Assembly (NCBI RefSeq): GCF_000775915.1
Contig: NZ_BBLT01000004.1
Location: 530,331-594,330 of the forward strand
Length of the DNA stretch: 64,000 bases
Source: Sporocytophaga myxococcoides
Lineage (GTDB): Bacteria; Bacteroidota; Bacteroidia; Cytophagales; Cytophagaceae
Reading direction: 5' to 3'
The number at the start of each line of letters is the position of its first letter. The stretch's first letter is position 1. Positions 1 to 9,322 of this stretch are shown here, piece by piece. The notes beneath the pieces were generated by a model. The model was given only the letters and a program-made list of their open reading frames with translations, made no database searches and was not told where the DNA came from. The position numbers and the translations under genes are program-made.

Positions 1-492
1 TTTAAAAGGCACAAACTCCATAGAAACAGAGTTGACACAATGTCTTAAGTTCTTTACAGTAAAACCCTCTCCCTCAAAAACATGACCAAGGTGTGCTTTA
101 CAGTTAGCGCAGATAATTTCAATTCTCATTCCGTCCGGATCAGGAATTCTTTCTACAGCACCTGGGATTTCATCATCAAAACTTGGCCATCCACAAAAAG
201 AGTCGAACTTATCTTTAGATCTGTATAAAGGCGCATTACACCTCTTACAGATATAAGTTCCTTCTTCTTTGTTTTTGTAATATTTCCCTGTAAATGGCCT
301 TTCTGTACCCTTATGCACTATAACCCTTTCTTCTTCAGGATTCAAAGCATTAAATTGGGAAGAATCTTTAGCCACTTGGAACTTTTCTAACCCCACCGAT
401 TTTTCATTTGTATTCATAGATTTATTCTGAGAACAGGATGAAACATAAAACAACAACATATTGCTAAGCAAAAGAAAAACACATTTCTTCAT
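1..492 (-). CDS. msrB: Peptide-methionine (R)-S-oxide reductase MsrB, lipoprotein form; 3' end cut by window edge
   Basis: Reading leftward from the ATG at 492, 164 codons are open to the window edge. The N-terminus is a lipoprotein signal ending VSSC (lipobox Cys about residue 21), so the enzyme is probably membrane-anchored outside the cytoplasm. MsrB hallmarks follow: CKRC and CANC zinc-binding pairs, GWPSF, the HLGHVF segment, and RHCVNSVSMEF, which carries the catalytic Cys near the C-terminus. MsrB enzymes reduce methionine-R-sulfoxide in oxidised proteins. Only the last few residues and the stop can be missing. Seen: motifs and signal. Known: family function. Inferred: a role in repairing envelope proteins. 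Confidence 0.93.
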   Translation of the reverse strand, partial: MKKCVFLLLSNMLLFYVSSCSQNKSMNTNEKSVGLEKFQVAKDSSQFNALNPEEERVIVHKGTERPFTGKYYKNKEEGTYICKRCNAPLYRSKDKFDSFCGWPSFDDEIPGAVERIPDPDGMRIEIICANCKAHLGHVFEGEGFTVKNLRHCVNSVSMEFVPFK

Positions 493-628
493 TTCAAAAA
501 GATGTTTATTACAATATAAAACTTTTTGAGATAGCTTTTCTTATGTCGTCTTTCTAATTTTAAAACAAAATAGCACATCTAAATATTGAATTGTTATTTG
601 ATTTTCATATTCATATAATAAAATTAAA

Positions 629-3124
629 GTGAGCATAACAGATCTTCCGATTCAGGAAATTATTCCGGATATAAAAGATAAATTAAACCTGTTTACCACC
701 CTGATATTACAAGCTCCTCCAGGAGCAGGAAAGAGTACAGTCCTTCCGCTTGCTTTGTATAATGAACCATGGCTCAAAGGCAAAAGAATTCTTATGCTCG
801 AACCCAGAAAGCTGGCCGCCAGAGCCGTAGCATCAAGAATGTCTCAGCATCTGGATGAAGAGGTGGGAAAAACAGTCGGCTATCGGGTGCGCTTTGACAA
901 TAAAGTAAGTAAAGACACAAGGATAGAAGTACTTACTGAAGGTATATTGACCAGAATGATTCAGCAGGATAATGCTCTCGATAATGTTGGTCTCGTTATC
1001 TTCGATGAATTCCATGAAAGAAGTTTGCACGCTGACCTTGCTCTTGCTCTCTGCAGAGAAGTACAAACAGTGCTCAGAGAAGATTTGCGTATATTAATTA
1101 TGTCTGCAACATTAAATAGCGATCAGCTATCTTCTTTACTGGACAATGCTCCTATACTTTCCAGCAGTGGAAGACAACATCCAGTCACAGTTAGTTATAT
1201 GCCTCCTGATAATAATCTTTCGATTCCTCATCAGGTATCAAAGGCCATAAGAAAAGTAGTGTCATTACATGATGATGGCGACATCCTTGTATTCTTGCCG
1301 GGAACAGGAGAAATACTTAAAACCTTGGATTTGTTAAGTGAAGATCTGAGAAGTATAAGAATATTGCCTTTGTATGGTGACCTGCCTCTTCAAAAGCAAC
1401 AAGAGGCTCTATCTCCAAATTCTGAGGGGTATAGAAAAATAATACTGGCTACATCTATAGCAGAAACCAGCTTAACGATAGAAGGTATAAAAATCGTCGT
1501 AGATAGTGGCTTCTCAAGAGCACCCAGATTTGATCCCAAAACCGGATTAACAAAACTTGAAACAATACCTGTCACTAAAGACGCTGCTGACCAGAGAGCG
1601 GGAAGAGCCGGAAGACTAGGCCCTGGAATATGTTATAGATTATGGTCACAACCATCACATCAATATCTTCAGGAACAGAGGACTCCTGAGATCCTCGAAG
1701 CAGACCTAAGCCCTACTATCCTGGAGTTAATAAACTGGGGAGCAAGAGATATAAGTACCCTTTCCTTTCTTACTCCTCCTCCACAGGGTTCTGTAAAACA
1801 AGCCAAGGAACTTCTAAAAAACATTGATGCCATTGATGATCAGGAAAAAATTACAGAAAGGGGAAAAGAAATTATCAAACTACCTACCCATCCAAGAATT
1901 GCGCACCTTTTGATTGAAGGTAAACATAAAGGGATGCTTTCACTTGCGACAGATCTTGCAGCAATCCTTGAAGAAAGAGATCCATTGCGCAAAGAAGCCG
2001 GAAGTAATATGGTACTCAGAATAGAGGCGCTAAGAAGATGGAGGAATAAGGAATCTTCAGATGCTGAAAAAAATGTCCTCGAAAGAATTGAACGTATAGC
2101 TTCTTCCTGGAGAAAAACATTTAATATTAACAGTGACAACTCTGTTGTAGACGGTGCTTGTGTTGGAGAACTGATTGCAGATGCATATCCTGAAAGAATT
2201 GCTATCAAGAAAGATGCTGCCAATAATTCATACAGACTGGCAAACGGGAGATCAGCAAGACTCGGAGACTTTGATCCTTTAAATATTGAAAACTGGCTTG
2301 CCATTGCTCATCTAGATGCGGGTATGGGTGAAGGAAAGATTTTTCTTGCTGCACCTGTTAATCCTGACAATTTGGATCACCTAAAAAAAAATAAAAGAGC
2401 AGTAGGCTGGGATAAAAATAAAGGGATCTTGATTGCACGAAATGAGATTAAGATCGGTGAGCTTATAATCAGTTCAAGCCCACTTAAAAACATTCCTGAA
2501 GATGAATTATCTGAAATGTTATGCACGATTATAAGGTCGGAAGGTAAAGATTTGCTCCCCTGGTCTGAAGAAACAGATGAACTGATAGCACGTTTAATGA
2601 GCCTTCATCTATGGAGGACGACAGAGCCATGGCCTGAAATGAACAGAAGGTATATTACAGATAATGCTGAAGAATGGGTTGCACCTTATCTTCAAAACCT
2701 TAGAAAGAAAGAAGACTTTAAAAAACTGGATGTTAAAGGAATCATTTCAGGGATAGTTTCCTGGGATCTTTATCAAAAGCTGGACCTTCTCGCTCCTACA
2801 CATATTAAAGTCCCCAGCGGTTCAATGATCAAACTTCAATATAAAGATGAAGGAGCTCCTCCTGTATTAGCAGTGAGACTTCAGGAAGTCTTTGGCTTAC
2901 TTGATTCACCTGCTGTGAATGAAGGAAGAAATAAAGTAATTCTTCATCTCTTATCTCCCGGATATAAACCGGTGCAGATCACTCAGGATTTAAAAAGCTT
3001 CTGGCAGAACACTTATCAGGAAGTGAGGAAAGAACTCAGGATGAAGTATCCTAAACATCACTGGCCTGAAGATCCCTGGACTGCAGAGGCTGTAAGGGGT
3101 GTTAAAAAAAGGGAAAAAAAATAA
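629..3124 (+). CDS. hrpB: ATP-dependent RNA helicase HrpB (DEAH-box family)
   Basis: This 831-residue protein has the full DEAH-type motor: Walker A APPGAGKST (residues 29-37), DEFH (126-129), MSATL (158-162), TSIAETSLTI and QRAGRAGR (322-329). The HrpB-specific C-terminal region ends in KYPKHHWPEDPW, the family signature. Length matches the usual 800-850 residues. The start is GTG at 629; no ATG lies close enough to include the helicase N-terminus. HrpB is a putative RNA helicase of unclear cellular role. The next gene follows closely on the same strand and may be cotranscribed. Confidence 0.96.
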   Translation: MSITDLPIQEIIPDIKDKLNLFTTLILQAPPGAGKSTVLPLALYNEPWLKGKRILMLEPRKLAARAVASRMSQHLDEEVGKTVGYRVRFDNKVSKDTRIEVLTEGILTRMIQQDNALDNVGLVIFDEFHERSLHADLALALCREVQTVLREDLRILIMSATLNSDQLSSLLDNAPILSSSGRQHPVTVSYMPPDNNLSIPHQVSKAIRKVVSLHDDGDILVFLPGTGEILKTLDLLSEDLRSIRILPLYGDLPLQKQQEALSPNSEGYRKIILATSIAETSLTIEGIKIVVDSGFSRAPRFDPKTGLTKLETIPVTKDAADQRAGRAGRLGPGICYRLWSQPSHQYLQEQRTPEILEADLSPTILELINWGARDISTLSFLTPPPQGSVKQAKELLKNIDAIDDQEKITERGKEIIKLPTHPRIAHLLIEGKHKGMLSLATDLAAILEERDPLRKEAGSNMVLRIEALRRWRNKESSDAEKNVLERIERIASSWRKTFNINSDNSVVDGACVGELIADAYPERIAIKKDAANNSYRLANGRSARLGDFDPLNIENWLAIAHLDAGMGEGKIFLAAPVNPDNLDHLKKNKRAVGWDKNKGILIARNEIKIGELIISSSPLKNIPEDELSEMLCTIIRSEGKDLLPWSEETDELIARLMSLHLWRTTEPWPEMNRRYITDNAEEWVAPYLQNLRKKEDFKKLDVKGIISGIVSWDLYQKLDLLAPTHIKVPSGSMIKLQYKDEGAPPVLAVRLQEVFGLLDSPAVNEGRNKVILHLLSPGYKPVQITQDLKSFWQNTYQEVRKELRMKYPKHHWPEDPWTAEAVRGVKKREKK

Positions 3125-3143
3125 AATTCTCAAAATAAGATTT

Positions 3144-3407
3144 ATGCAATGTAACAAATGCCAGAAAGCCATTCCGGAATTGCGTTTGAAGGCTTTACCA
3201 AATACCCAAACCTGTCTAGAATGCTCAGAAACAACAAGAGTTGCAGGGTTTCCAATTGTTTCCGGAAAAACGACTTATTCTGAATTGCAAATTGTTTCTT
3301 CAGAAAAAGCAGAAGAATTGTATAACAAACAAAACCGAACTGGAGGGATTTCCGAAGGTGTTAAATTTAAGGATAATTCCATACCCAAGCTGAGTAACCT
3401 AGAGTAA
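3144..3407 (+). CDS. Small DksA/TraR-like C4 zinc-finger protein
   Basis: This 87-residue protein has two Cys pairs, CNKC at the extreme N-terminus and CLEC about 25 residues later. Between them, an IPELRLKALP segment resembles the zinc-finger region of DksA/TraR proteins. The helical coiled-coil arm of true DksA is absent, so this is only the finger with a short tail. A longer in-frame start at 3099 would overlap hrpB; the ATG at 3144 places the first Cys at residue 3 and avoids the overlap, so I prefer it. It lies 19 bp after hrpB. Any role in transcription or RNA binding is inference. Confidence 0.75.
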   Translation: MQCNKCQKAIPELRLKALPNTQTCLECSETTRVAGFPIVSGKTTYSELQIVSSEKAEELYNKQNRTGGISEGVKFKDNSIPKLSNLE

Positions 3408-3549
3408 TTTTATTTTGTAACAGTCACAATATTTTTGGGGAACGTAAATTTGAATTTTAAATTATACAGATAACGAAAAATAAAATTTTACAAGTTATTG
3501 TATAGGGGTAATCAACGAATACGTTGTCATAGCTATAAATACATTTGCT

Positions 3550-3798
3550 ATGAGAAATATTAAAAAAACTGTTTATGGAATTCTGGACAAAGAAATTCTG
3601 ATCCATTCAAAAAAAATTGACAGTACTTCATCCTTTACAAAAGATCTGAAATTAACTATTTTAGATTTTAATCTTTTGTTATTTAACGTAGAAAACATTT
3701 TTAAAATAGATATAGGGAATAATGAAATAACTCCGGAGTCAACTATAGACGATCTGATTTACTGCATTAACACCAAAGTAAACAACAATCAGGCATAG
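3550..3798 (+). CDS. Acyl-carrier-protein-like protein lacking the phosphopantetheine serine
   Basis: The 82-residue sequence follows the acyl carrier protein pattern: a helix-1 region, then DLKLTILDF where ACPs have DLGxDSLD, a helix-2-like LLLFNVENIFKIDI, and a final TIDDLIYCI helix. Aligned this way, the position of the modified Ser is Ile37 and the preceding Asp is Thr36, so it should not carry a 4'-phosphopantetheine arm. It stands alone, with no acyltransferase or synthase beside it, and a strong terminator follows at once. Seen: the pattern and missing Ser. Inferred: an ACP fold reused for binding or regulation, or a decaying ACP. Confidence 0.6.
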   Translation: MRNIKKTVYGILDKEILIHSKKIDSTSSFTKDLKLTILDFNLLLFNVENIFKIDIGNNEITPESTIDDLIYCINTKVNNNQA

Positions 3799-3801
3799 TG
3801 T

Positions 3802-3842
3802 AAAAGTCCTGCCTCGTCTCTTAGCAGGCAGGACTTTTTATT
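3802..3842 (+). terminator. Rho-independent terminator after the ACP-like gene
   Basis: A perfect 13-bp stem (3802-3814 with 3826-3838, core AGTCCTGCCT/AGGCAGGACT) closes an 11-base loop and runs into a T-rich tail. It begins four bases after the stop codon at 3798. Confidence 0.9.
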
Positions 3843-3987
3843 AATAATCTTTGAAGCCCATTTTCAGGATTTATAATTTTATTGGATAACTTTTTAAGAA
3901 AGATTTTATTCTTTTTTTGTAATTCAACAACTATTGACTTTTTATATCGATATAGTATGTATAAACCATTATTTTCTTAATACTATC

Positions 3988-4932
3988 ATGACCTACGTTT
4001 TTATTATTTTCGCCATCCTGACCCTCATTATTTTGTTTAGTTCTTTTGTTACTGTAAAACAGGGAACAGTTGGTGTGATCACTGTTTTCGGAAAATACCG
4101 CCGGATTATGTCTCCTGGATTAAACCTGAAAATCCCCTTGATTGAAACCATATACAACAGAGTATCAGTCCAGAATCATTCTGCAGAGCTTGAGTTTCAG
4201 GCCACCACGATTGACCAGGCCAATGTAAATTTTACTGCCATGTTACTTTACTCTGTATTGGACCAGAAAGAAGAAACTATAAAAAATGTTGCTTTTAAAT
4301 TCGTGGACCACAACAATTTCATGCAGGCACTGATTCGCACAGTAGAAGGATCAATCAGAGGATTTGTAGCGACCAAGAAGCAATCAGAAGTACTCTCTTT
4401 GAGAAGAGAAATTGTAGAAGATGTAAAAGAACAGCTTGATTTAACTCTTGAAAGCTGGGGTTATCACCTATTGGACCTTCAGATGAACGATATCACTTTT
4501 GATGACCAGATCATGAAATCCATGGCTCAGGTAGTTGCCTCCAACAATCTTAAAGCTGCTGCAGAGAACGAAGGTCAGGCATTGCTCATCACAAAGACCA
4601 AAGCTGCCGAAGCAGAAGGTAATGCTATAAAAATTGCTGCCGAGGCCGAAAGAGAAGCTGCAATGCTTCGCGGACAAGGAGTAGCATTATTCAGACAGGA
4701 AGTAGCAAGAGGTATGACCCAGGCAGCCAAAGAAATGCAGGAAGCTAATCTTAATTCCTCTCTTATTTTGTTTTCAATGTGGACGGAAGCCGTAAAGAAT
4801 TTTGCAGAACATGGTAAAGGCAATACGATATTCCTTGATGGATCTACAGACGGTATGCAAAGAACTATGAAAGAGCTGATGGCAATTTCCATGGGTGATT
4901 TTAAAAATTCCTCCGGAAAGAATAGTGACTAA
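3988..4932 (+). CDS. SPFH/Band 7 (stomatin/prohibitin-like) membrane protein
   Basis: From the ATG at 3988 the protein has 314 residues: an N-terminal membrane segment (FIIFAILTLIILFSSFVTV), then an SPFH domain beginning VKQGTVGVITVFGKYRRIMSPGLN, and an Ala/Glu-rich coiled coil (KAAEAEGNAIKIAAEAEREAAM) typical of the flotillin/stomatin superfamily. Such proteins oligomerise in the inner membrane and scaffold proteases or microdomains. An upstream in-frame start at 3934 adds 18 residues, but the membrane segment follows the 3988 start directly. No NfeD-like partner is adjacent. The gene appears monocistronic, ending at a bidirectional terminator. Confidence 0.9.
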   Translation: MTYVFIIFAILTLIILFSSFVTVKQGTVGVITVFGKYRRIMSPGLNLKIPLIETIYNRVSVQNHSAELEFQATTIDQANVNFTAMLLYSVLDQKEETIKNVAFKFVDHNNFMQALIRTVEGSIRGFVATKKQSEVLSLRREIVEDVKEQLDLTLESWGYHLLDLQMNDITFDDQIMKSMAQVVASNNLKAAAENEGQALLITKTKAAEAEGNAIKIAAEAEREAAMLRGQGVALFRQEVARGMTQAAKEMQEANLNSSLILFSMWTEAVKNFAEHGKGNTIFLDGSTDGMQRTMKELMAISMGDFKNSSGKNSD

Positions 4933-4956
4933 CAAATACTTTGCTATAAGTTCAAT

Positions 4957-4988
4957 AAAAAAGCATAGGTTAATCCCTATGCTTTTTT
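4957..4988. terminator. Bidirectional terminator between convergent genes
   Basis: A 13-bp stem (4957-4969 with 4976-4988, core AGCATAGG/CCTATGCT) has A-run and T-run flanks, so it can end transcription from both the SPFH gene and the LpxO-like gene that ends at 5028. Confidence 0.85.
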
Positions 4989-5027
4989 ATTAAGATCTGT
5001 TTTAAAATTTCCTTCAATTAAAATTGT

Positions 5028-5954
5028 CTAAAAGAAAATAAGGTAAATGATAGAGCCGAAAAGAGCATACTTCACTCCATAATAAACAGTTTTATTGTAT
5101 GCCTTTATTCTTTTGCCGAGTAACCTTATCTGATAAAGATATTTGAATATTTTATTCAGATTTCCGGTTTTATCTTTTTCCTTATTAGGAGAAGCTGCAG
5201 AAGCCATAATAAACCAACCGAAGAAGCTGTTGAGCCATTTACCGATTTTCAACTTCATTGGTCTTTCAACATCACAGAAAAAAATTAATCTGTCTTTATC
5301 TGTAGCATTCTCCGCATAGTGAATATATGTTTCATCAAATAAAACATCCTCACCATCTTTCCAGAAATAAGACTGCCCGTCAAGGACCAGTTCACATTTG
5401 GGAGAATTGGGAGTTATCAGGCCGAGGTGATACCTCAGGGAGCCTGCATAAGGATCGCGATGTTCCGGGAGTTTGCTGCCTGCCGGCAATACCACAAACA
5501 TGGCAGCCTTTATGGATGGAATATTTTTTATCAACTCTACAGTTTTCGGGCAACATTCCAAAGCCGAAGGATGAAAATCATTGTACCATTTCAGATAAAA
5601 TCTCTTCCACCCTCTTCTGAAAAATGAATTAAAACCAATATCATTGTACTTATCTGAGCCCTTTATCAAGGCGCTTCTTTCAAGAGTTAAAGCTTCATCT
5701 CTGATTGTTTCCCAACTCTCCCTTAAGACCTGTAAATCAGAATATTTTGAAACCTCCAGATAGGGTCTCGAAGGGGCTGATGAAAATATATACATCAGGA
5801 AATTAATTGGAGCCATAAAAGTAGAGTGATCCAACAACTGGCGAAAGAAAGTATATCTAACTTTTCCTCTGTAATGAATATACATGGAGGAGAATATCAG
5901 AACCAGAAGAAATAAAACTTTGCCATTGAAGATATATTGGTACCAGTTTTCCAT
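5028..5954 (-). CDS. Aspartyl/asparaginyl beta-hydroxylase family protein (LpxO-like)
   Basis: The 308-residue protein has the 2-oxoglutarate/Fe(II) hydroxylase core of the Asp/Asn beta-hydroxylase family: LPAGSKLPEHRDPYAGSLRY with the first iron-binding His, and IHYAENATDKDRLIFFCD with the second His and the Arg that holds 2-oxoglutarate. Hydrophobic segments lie at the N-terminus (VLFLLVLIFSSMYI) and the C-terminus (YALFGSIIYLIFF), as in membrane-bound LpxO, which hydroxylates a lipid A acyl chain. Lipid A is therefore the likely substrate, but a peptide substrate is not excluded. It is transcribed alone. Confidence 0.85.
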   Translation of the reverse strand: MENWYQYIFNGKVLFLLVLIFSSMYIHYRGKVRYTFFRQLLDHSTFMAPINFLMYIFSSAPSRPYLEVSKYSDLQVLRESWETIRDEALTLERSALIKGSDKYNDIGFNSFFRRGWKRFYLKWYNDFHPSALECCPKTVELIKNIPSIKAAMFVVLPAGSKLPEHRDPYAGSLRYHLGLITPNSPKCELVLDGQSYFWKDGEDVLFDETYIHYAENATDKDRLIFFCDVERPMKLKIGKWLNSFFGWFIMASAASPNKEKDKTGNLNKIFKYLYQIRLLGKRIKAYNKTVYYGVKYALFGSIIYLIFF

Positions 5955-6027
5955 AATACAATTGTTCTAGCTTGGTGATTAAAAATGAGTTAGCTAAACA
6001 ATTTCCCAGGAATATTGTTTATAAAAA

Positions 6028-6053
6028 AAGCAGGTAGTTTTTACTACCTGCTT
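6028..6053 (-). terminator. Terminator for the adhesin-like gene (minus strand)
   Basis: An 11-bp stem, AAGCAGGTAGT (6028-6038) with ACTACCTGCTT (6043-6053), is followed on the minus strand by a run of seven T. It lies about 190 bp beyond the stop of the 6244-8193 gene. The stretch from 6060 to 6240 holds no gene; a nested inverted repeat at 6119-6154 is reported as a finding. Confidence 0.75.
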
Positions 6054-6243
6054 CTTTCAACCAAAAAAATTTAAAAATTTACAAAACACTTAATCCGCCA
6101 ATTCAAAATATAAGACGCTTATACAATAAAAAATTCACCATTGTGATTGTATAAAAAATAAGTTCGCCGATTTGAATCAGGGCAAATTTGATTATTCTAC
6201 AAACTGGCACCTATAATGTAACCCCTCTCATCGAAAATAATTT

Positions 6244-8193
6244 TTATTTTATTACAGTAACTATAATTCTTTGATTTTCACCAGATACAATAATATAATC
6301 TCCCATAGGTACGATTTCCCCGTTATTTCCCGTCCCGTCCCATTCCGCAGGAGTCAAAATGGTTTTAATAAGAATTCCGCTCATATCATAAATTTTTGTT
6401 GTACCTGGAAATCCGATAAAATAAGAAGGTTGATACGCTCCTGTAAATGCAAGCACTTTTTCAGGACAAGGTTCATTTTTTTTAACTGAAATAATATCAT
6501 TCGTCTTTAAGGCTTTACAACCTTGGGCATCTCTGATTTCATAATGATAGATGCCTTCATGAATATTATTAAATATTCCGTCCGAGCTATTACTTACTAT
6601 CAATCCATCTTTTATCAGTTCGTATGTATAAGGGTAAGTTCCGTGTAGTGAAACAGGAATAACTTTAAGAGTTATCTCTTCACTGCAAGGTGGATTATTG
6701 ATGTCAACAGAGATATTTCCTGCAGCAAAACCATCCCTAAACTCCACAGCAATACTATCAAAGGTTAAGCATCCGTTCTGGCCTTTAACACTTACAGTAT
6801 ACAATCCGCTGGACTGCACCTCAATAAAATCCCCTGTTTCACCCGTGTTCCAGGTATACTCAACACCTGATTTTCCTGCATTGATTGTAAATGAAGATAA
6901 GGCGCAAATTATGGTATCAGACCCAAGGTTTATCTCAGGGCCATCTGTTGCTTTGGAAAAATCGACGTTAATACTGTCATTGCTGTTACAACCATCCTCA
7001 TCTATCAGATGAAGGGAATATCTGCCAGATTTATCTACCTGAATTGATTCTGATGTTTCACCTGTATTCCATTGATATAAATAACCTGGAGGACCATTCA
7101 GAATAAACGGTGATCTGCATAGGAGTATGGTATCTCCGCCCAGATCAAATTGAACCGGCTCTTTTAATTTGATATAAATTGAATCTTCAAAAAAGCAACC
7201 TTGTTTTTCAGCCGTAACCCAGTATGCGCCGGAATTATTGACTACAATAGATCTCTCTTTTGATTTTGTATTCCATTCATATGTATACCCCTCGGGTGCA
7301 TTTAGGGTAAAAGAACCTGAACAAACAACAGTATCTTCACCAAGTAGATTGGAATTTGAATTTATAACATTAATTGAAATAGTGTCTTTTAAAAAACATC
7401 CGCTTGTATCCTCAATTTCCAAAATAAAATCACCAGACTTAGTTACATTTATAAATGGCACTGAATCACCCGTATTCCAGTAATAGCTCTTTGCATACAG
7501 ATATGTACCTATCTGTACAGGCCCACAGAAAGTAGTATCTTTTGAGTAAAAAATCTCATTCCCATTGGTTATGGTAATGGCAAATTTGTCATTCACAAGA
7601 CAGCTTTCTGTAGTTATATTTACTTCATATATACCAGGTTTGCTATTTCTGGTATTGATAGTTCCAGTGACAGAATCCATTGCCAAACCATAGGGAGTAG
7701 ATGAAAACCAGGTATATAAATTATTATTACTTACAGGGATTAAATCCTGTTTGCTCCTGCAACTGACTGTTTGAGGATAAAAAATCTTAGCAGGAGCTAC
7801 CGATAGTAAAGAATCATCCAGATAAAAAGAATTTCCGAATGTATATGAATCCTGAAAGCTCACTAACATATAGCAACCTCTTTTAGGATTATAAACCCTA
7901 AACTGATATTGCTCGCCTTGCATAAAGCCGTCCTCGTAGGCGTCTTTACCAAAAGTTCGAAGAATAGAATCACCAGGTATTCTGGCATATCCGCCGCATT
8001 TAGCATTTCCGGTAGCACTGCCAAAAAAGGCCCCTAGAAATAAAGTATCTTCTTCAAACATAGAACGATTTATATTCAGAAAAATAGTGTTGACTACAGA
8101 GGAGGGCTGCACAGTCCAGGGAACCTGGCTGTGTCCGGGTGTTGCCACAAACACTAATAGATAAAACAATATTTTGAAGAATCTTTTACTCAT
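6244..8193 (-). CDS. Secreted Ig/PKD-like repeat protein with gliding-type C-terminal domain
   Basis: From the ATG at 8193 the protein (649 residues) opens with a signal peptide (MSKRFFKILFYLLVFVATP, then GHSQ). An N-terminal domain is followed by at least three Ig-like repeats of about 65 residues, each starting with LGxDT and containing YxWNTGE and a cysteine pair, and then by a SprB-like unit. The C-terminus (EWDGTGNNGEIVPMGDYIIV ending VIK) resembles the gliding motility-associated/CHU_C domain that targets proteins to T9SS. A longer frame begins at 8268 but lacks a leading signal and overlaps the PorP/SprF gene. With that gene it forms a PorP/SprF-adhesin pair, like SprF/SprB. Probably a cell-surface adhesin; the ligand is unknown. 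Confidence 0.8.
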   Translation of the reverse strand: MSKRFFKILFYLLVFVATPGHSQVPWTVQPSSVVNTIFLNINRSMFEEDTLFLGAFFGSATGNAKCGGYARIPGDSILRTFGKDAYEDGFMQGEQYQFRVYNPKRGCYMLVSFQDSYTFGNSFYLDDSLLSVAPAKIFYPQTVSCRSKQDLIPVSNNNLYTWFSSTPYGLAMDSVTGTINTRNSKPGIYEVNITTESCLVNDKFAITITNGNEIFYSKDTTFCGPVQIGTYLYAKSYYWNTGDSVPFINVTKSGDFILEIEDTSGCFLKDTISINVINSNSNLLGEDTVVCSGSFTLNAPEGYTYEWNTKSKERSIVVNNSGAYWVTAEKQGCFFEDSIYIKLKEPVQFDLGGDTILLCRSPFILNGPPGYLYQWNTGETSESIQVDKSGRYSLHLIDEDGCNSNDSINVDFSKATDGPEINLGSDTIICALSSFTINAGKSGVEYTWNTGETGDFIEVQSSGLYTVSVKGQNGCLTFDSIAVEFRDGFAAGNISVDINNPPCSEEITLKVIPVSLHGTYPYTYELIKDGLIVSNSSDGIFNNIHEGIYHYEIRDAQGCKALKTNDIISVKKNEPCPEKVLAFTGAYQPSYFIGFPGTTKIYDMSGILIKTILTPAEWDGTGNNGEIVPMGDYIIVSGENQRIIVTVIK

Positions 8194-8251
8194 TCTTTTA
8201 TCATTCTTCTGCGTATTTAATACTACAGTCAAGACCTTTGATTGTAACCCT

Positions 8252-9184
8252 TTATTCTGAGTCATCATCTTCCAACTTCACCGGACTTCTTTTCTCTTTT
8301 ATGTAAAAGCCTATTCCGATCTCATACGAACGGAGATTAAGTCTGGTACGGCTGCTATATACCTGATAAGAAAAGAAGAAATTTAATTTATTGTCATTCA
8401 GATAAATCCCTTCCAGTCCCGCGGTCAGGGCCATACCATTTCTGTATTGATAAACTGCTCCTGCAGAGAATAATCCCCCGAGGATCGTACCAAAATATAT
8501 CTGAGGGAAAGGCTTTTCGCTGTCAAATTTCGGGTTGTTTACATACCGAATCAGCAAGGCAGATTTTAAAGAAATATGCTGATTCAAATGGAAAATCCTG
8601 CCACATATTACATTATAATGTCGAGCAAGCCTTGTCACCTCGGTGTATGGCACTACCCTTCCGTTATTTAACTGATTTACTGAAACCCCGCAAAAAAAAT
8701 GATCATTATAAAATAATACTCCTGCATTTCCTGTACTTGTCATGGAGTTTGCACCTGCCGTAAGCTGCGTTGCACCAATCGAATAATTAAATGCCCCTAA
8801 TGACAACCCTACTGAAAGGTAATTTTTCTTTCCGACTGGCATCTTCCAGGCATAACTCACCATCACCTGATTTTTCTTAAAATATTGCCCTTCTGCAAGC
8901 CCGGTAAAACTTAGGCCTACTTTATGAAAGCGGTCATATTTCTGGTAAAATTTAACCTGACCATTAAAATAATTGATATGGTTAGTGATTCCTTCAGCAG
9001 CACTTCCCCTATGACCAACATTGATGTCAAATTTAAAATTTTCAGAGCTCCGTGCAGGATTTATTAAAGAATAAAACTCAGAAAACTGATATAACTGAAC
9101 AGGAAGAAACCTGTTCTCAGTCTGCTGTGCAATGGAATTTAAAGACCCAAAAGATAAAATTAAAAGTATTAGATAAATCCTCAT
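8252..9184 (-). CDS. PorP/SprF family type IX secretion membrane protein
   Basis: The 310-residue protein has a signal peptide (MRIYLILLILSFGSLNSIAQ) and the family opening QLYQFSEFYSLINPA, followed by alternating hydrophobic/aromatic strands of an outer-membrane barrel (SVGLSLGAFNYS, GVLFYNDHFFCGVSVNQL) and a final strand YEIGIGFYI. PorP/SprF proteins dock T9SS cargo with CHU_C-type domains at the outer membrane. It lies immediately upstream of the adhesin-like gene (58-bp gap) and diverges from the ECF sigma factor gene 138 bp away, so the shared intergenic region may carry the control of both. Confidence 0.9.
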   Translation of the reverse strand: MRIYLILLILSFGSLNSIAQQTENRFLPVQLYQFSEFYSLINPARSSENFKFDINVGHRGSAAEGITNHINYFNGQVKFYQKYDRFHKVGLSFTGLAEGQYFKKNQVMVSYAWKMPVGKKNYLSVGLSLGAFNYSIGATQLTAGANSMTSTGNAGVLFYNDHFFCGVSVNQLNNGRVVPYTEVTRLARHYNVICGRIFHLNQHISLKSALLIRYVNNPKFDSEKPFPQIYFGTILGGLFSAGAVYQYRNGMALTAGLEGIYLNDNKLNFFFSYQVYSSRTRLNLRSYEIGIGFYIKEKRSPVKLEDDDSE

Positions 9185-9322
9185 TTAGCTGGTGCTTTCC
9201 AGGGCACTTTAAAACTAGTCAAACTTTATGAAAATTTGTTACATATTCAAAAAATTGATCCAAAACTTTAATAAAAAAACTCGACAAAGGGGTTACAATT
9301 AATTCCTTAACTTGTAGGAAGG

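Noticed and set aside
1840..2304. A 154-codon minus-strand frame inside hrpB.
   Set aside because: Antisense to an intact, strongly recognised helicase; Ser/Leu-rich shadow composition.
3516..3529. Short inverted repeat CAACG-AATA-CGTTG upstream of the ACP-like gene.
   Set aside because: Five-base stem only; too short to be called a regulatory site.
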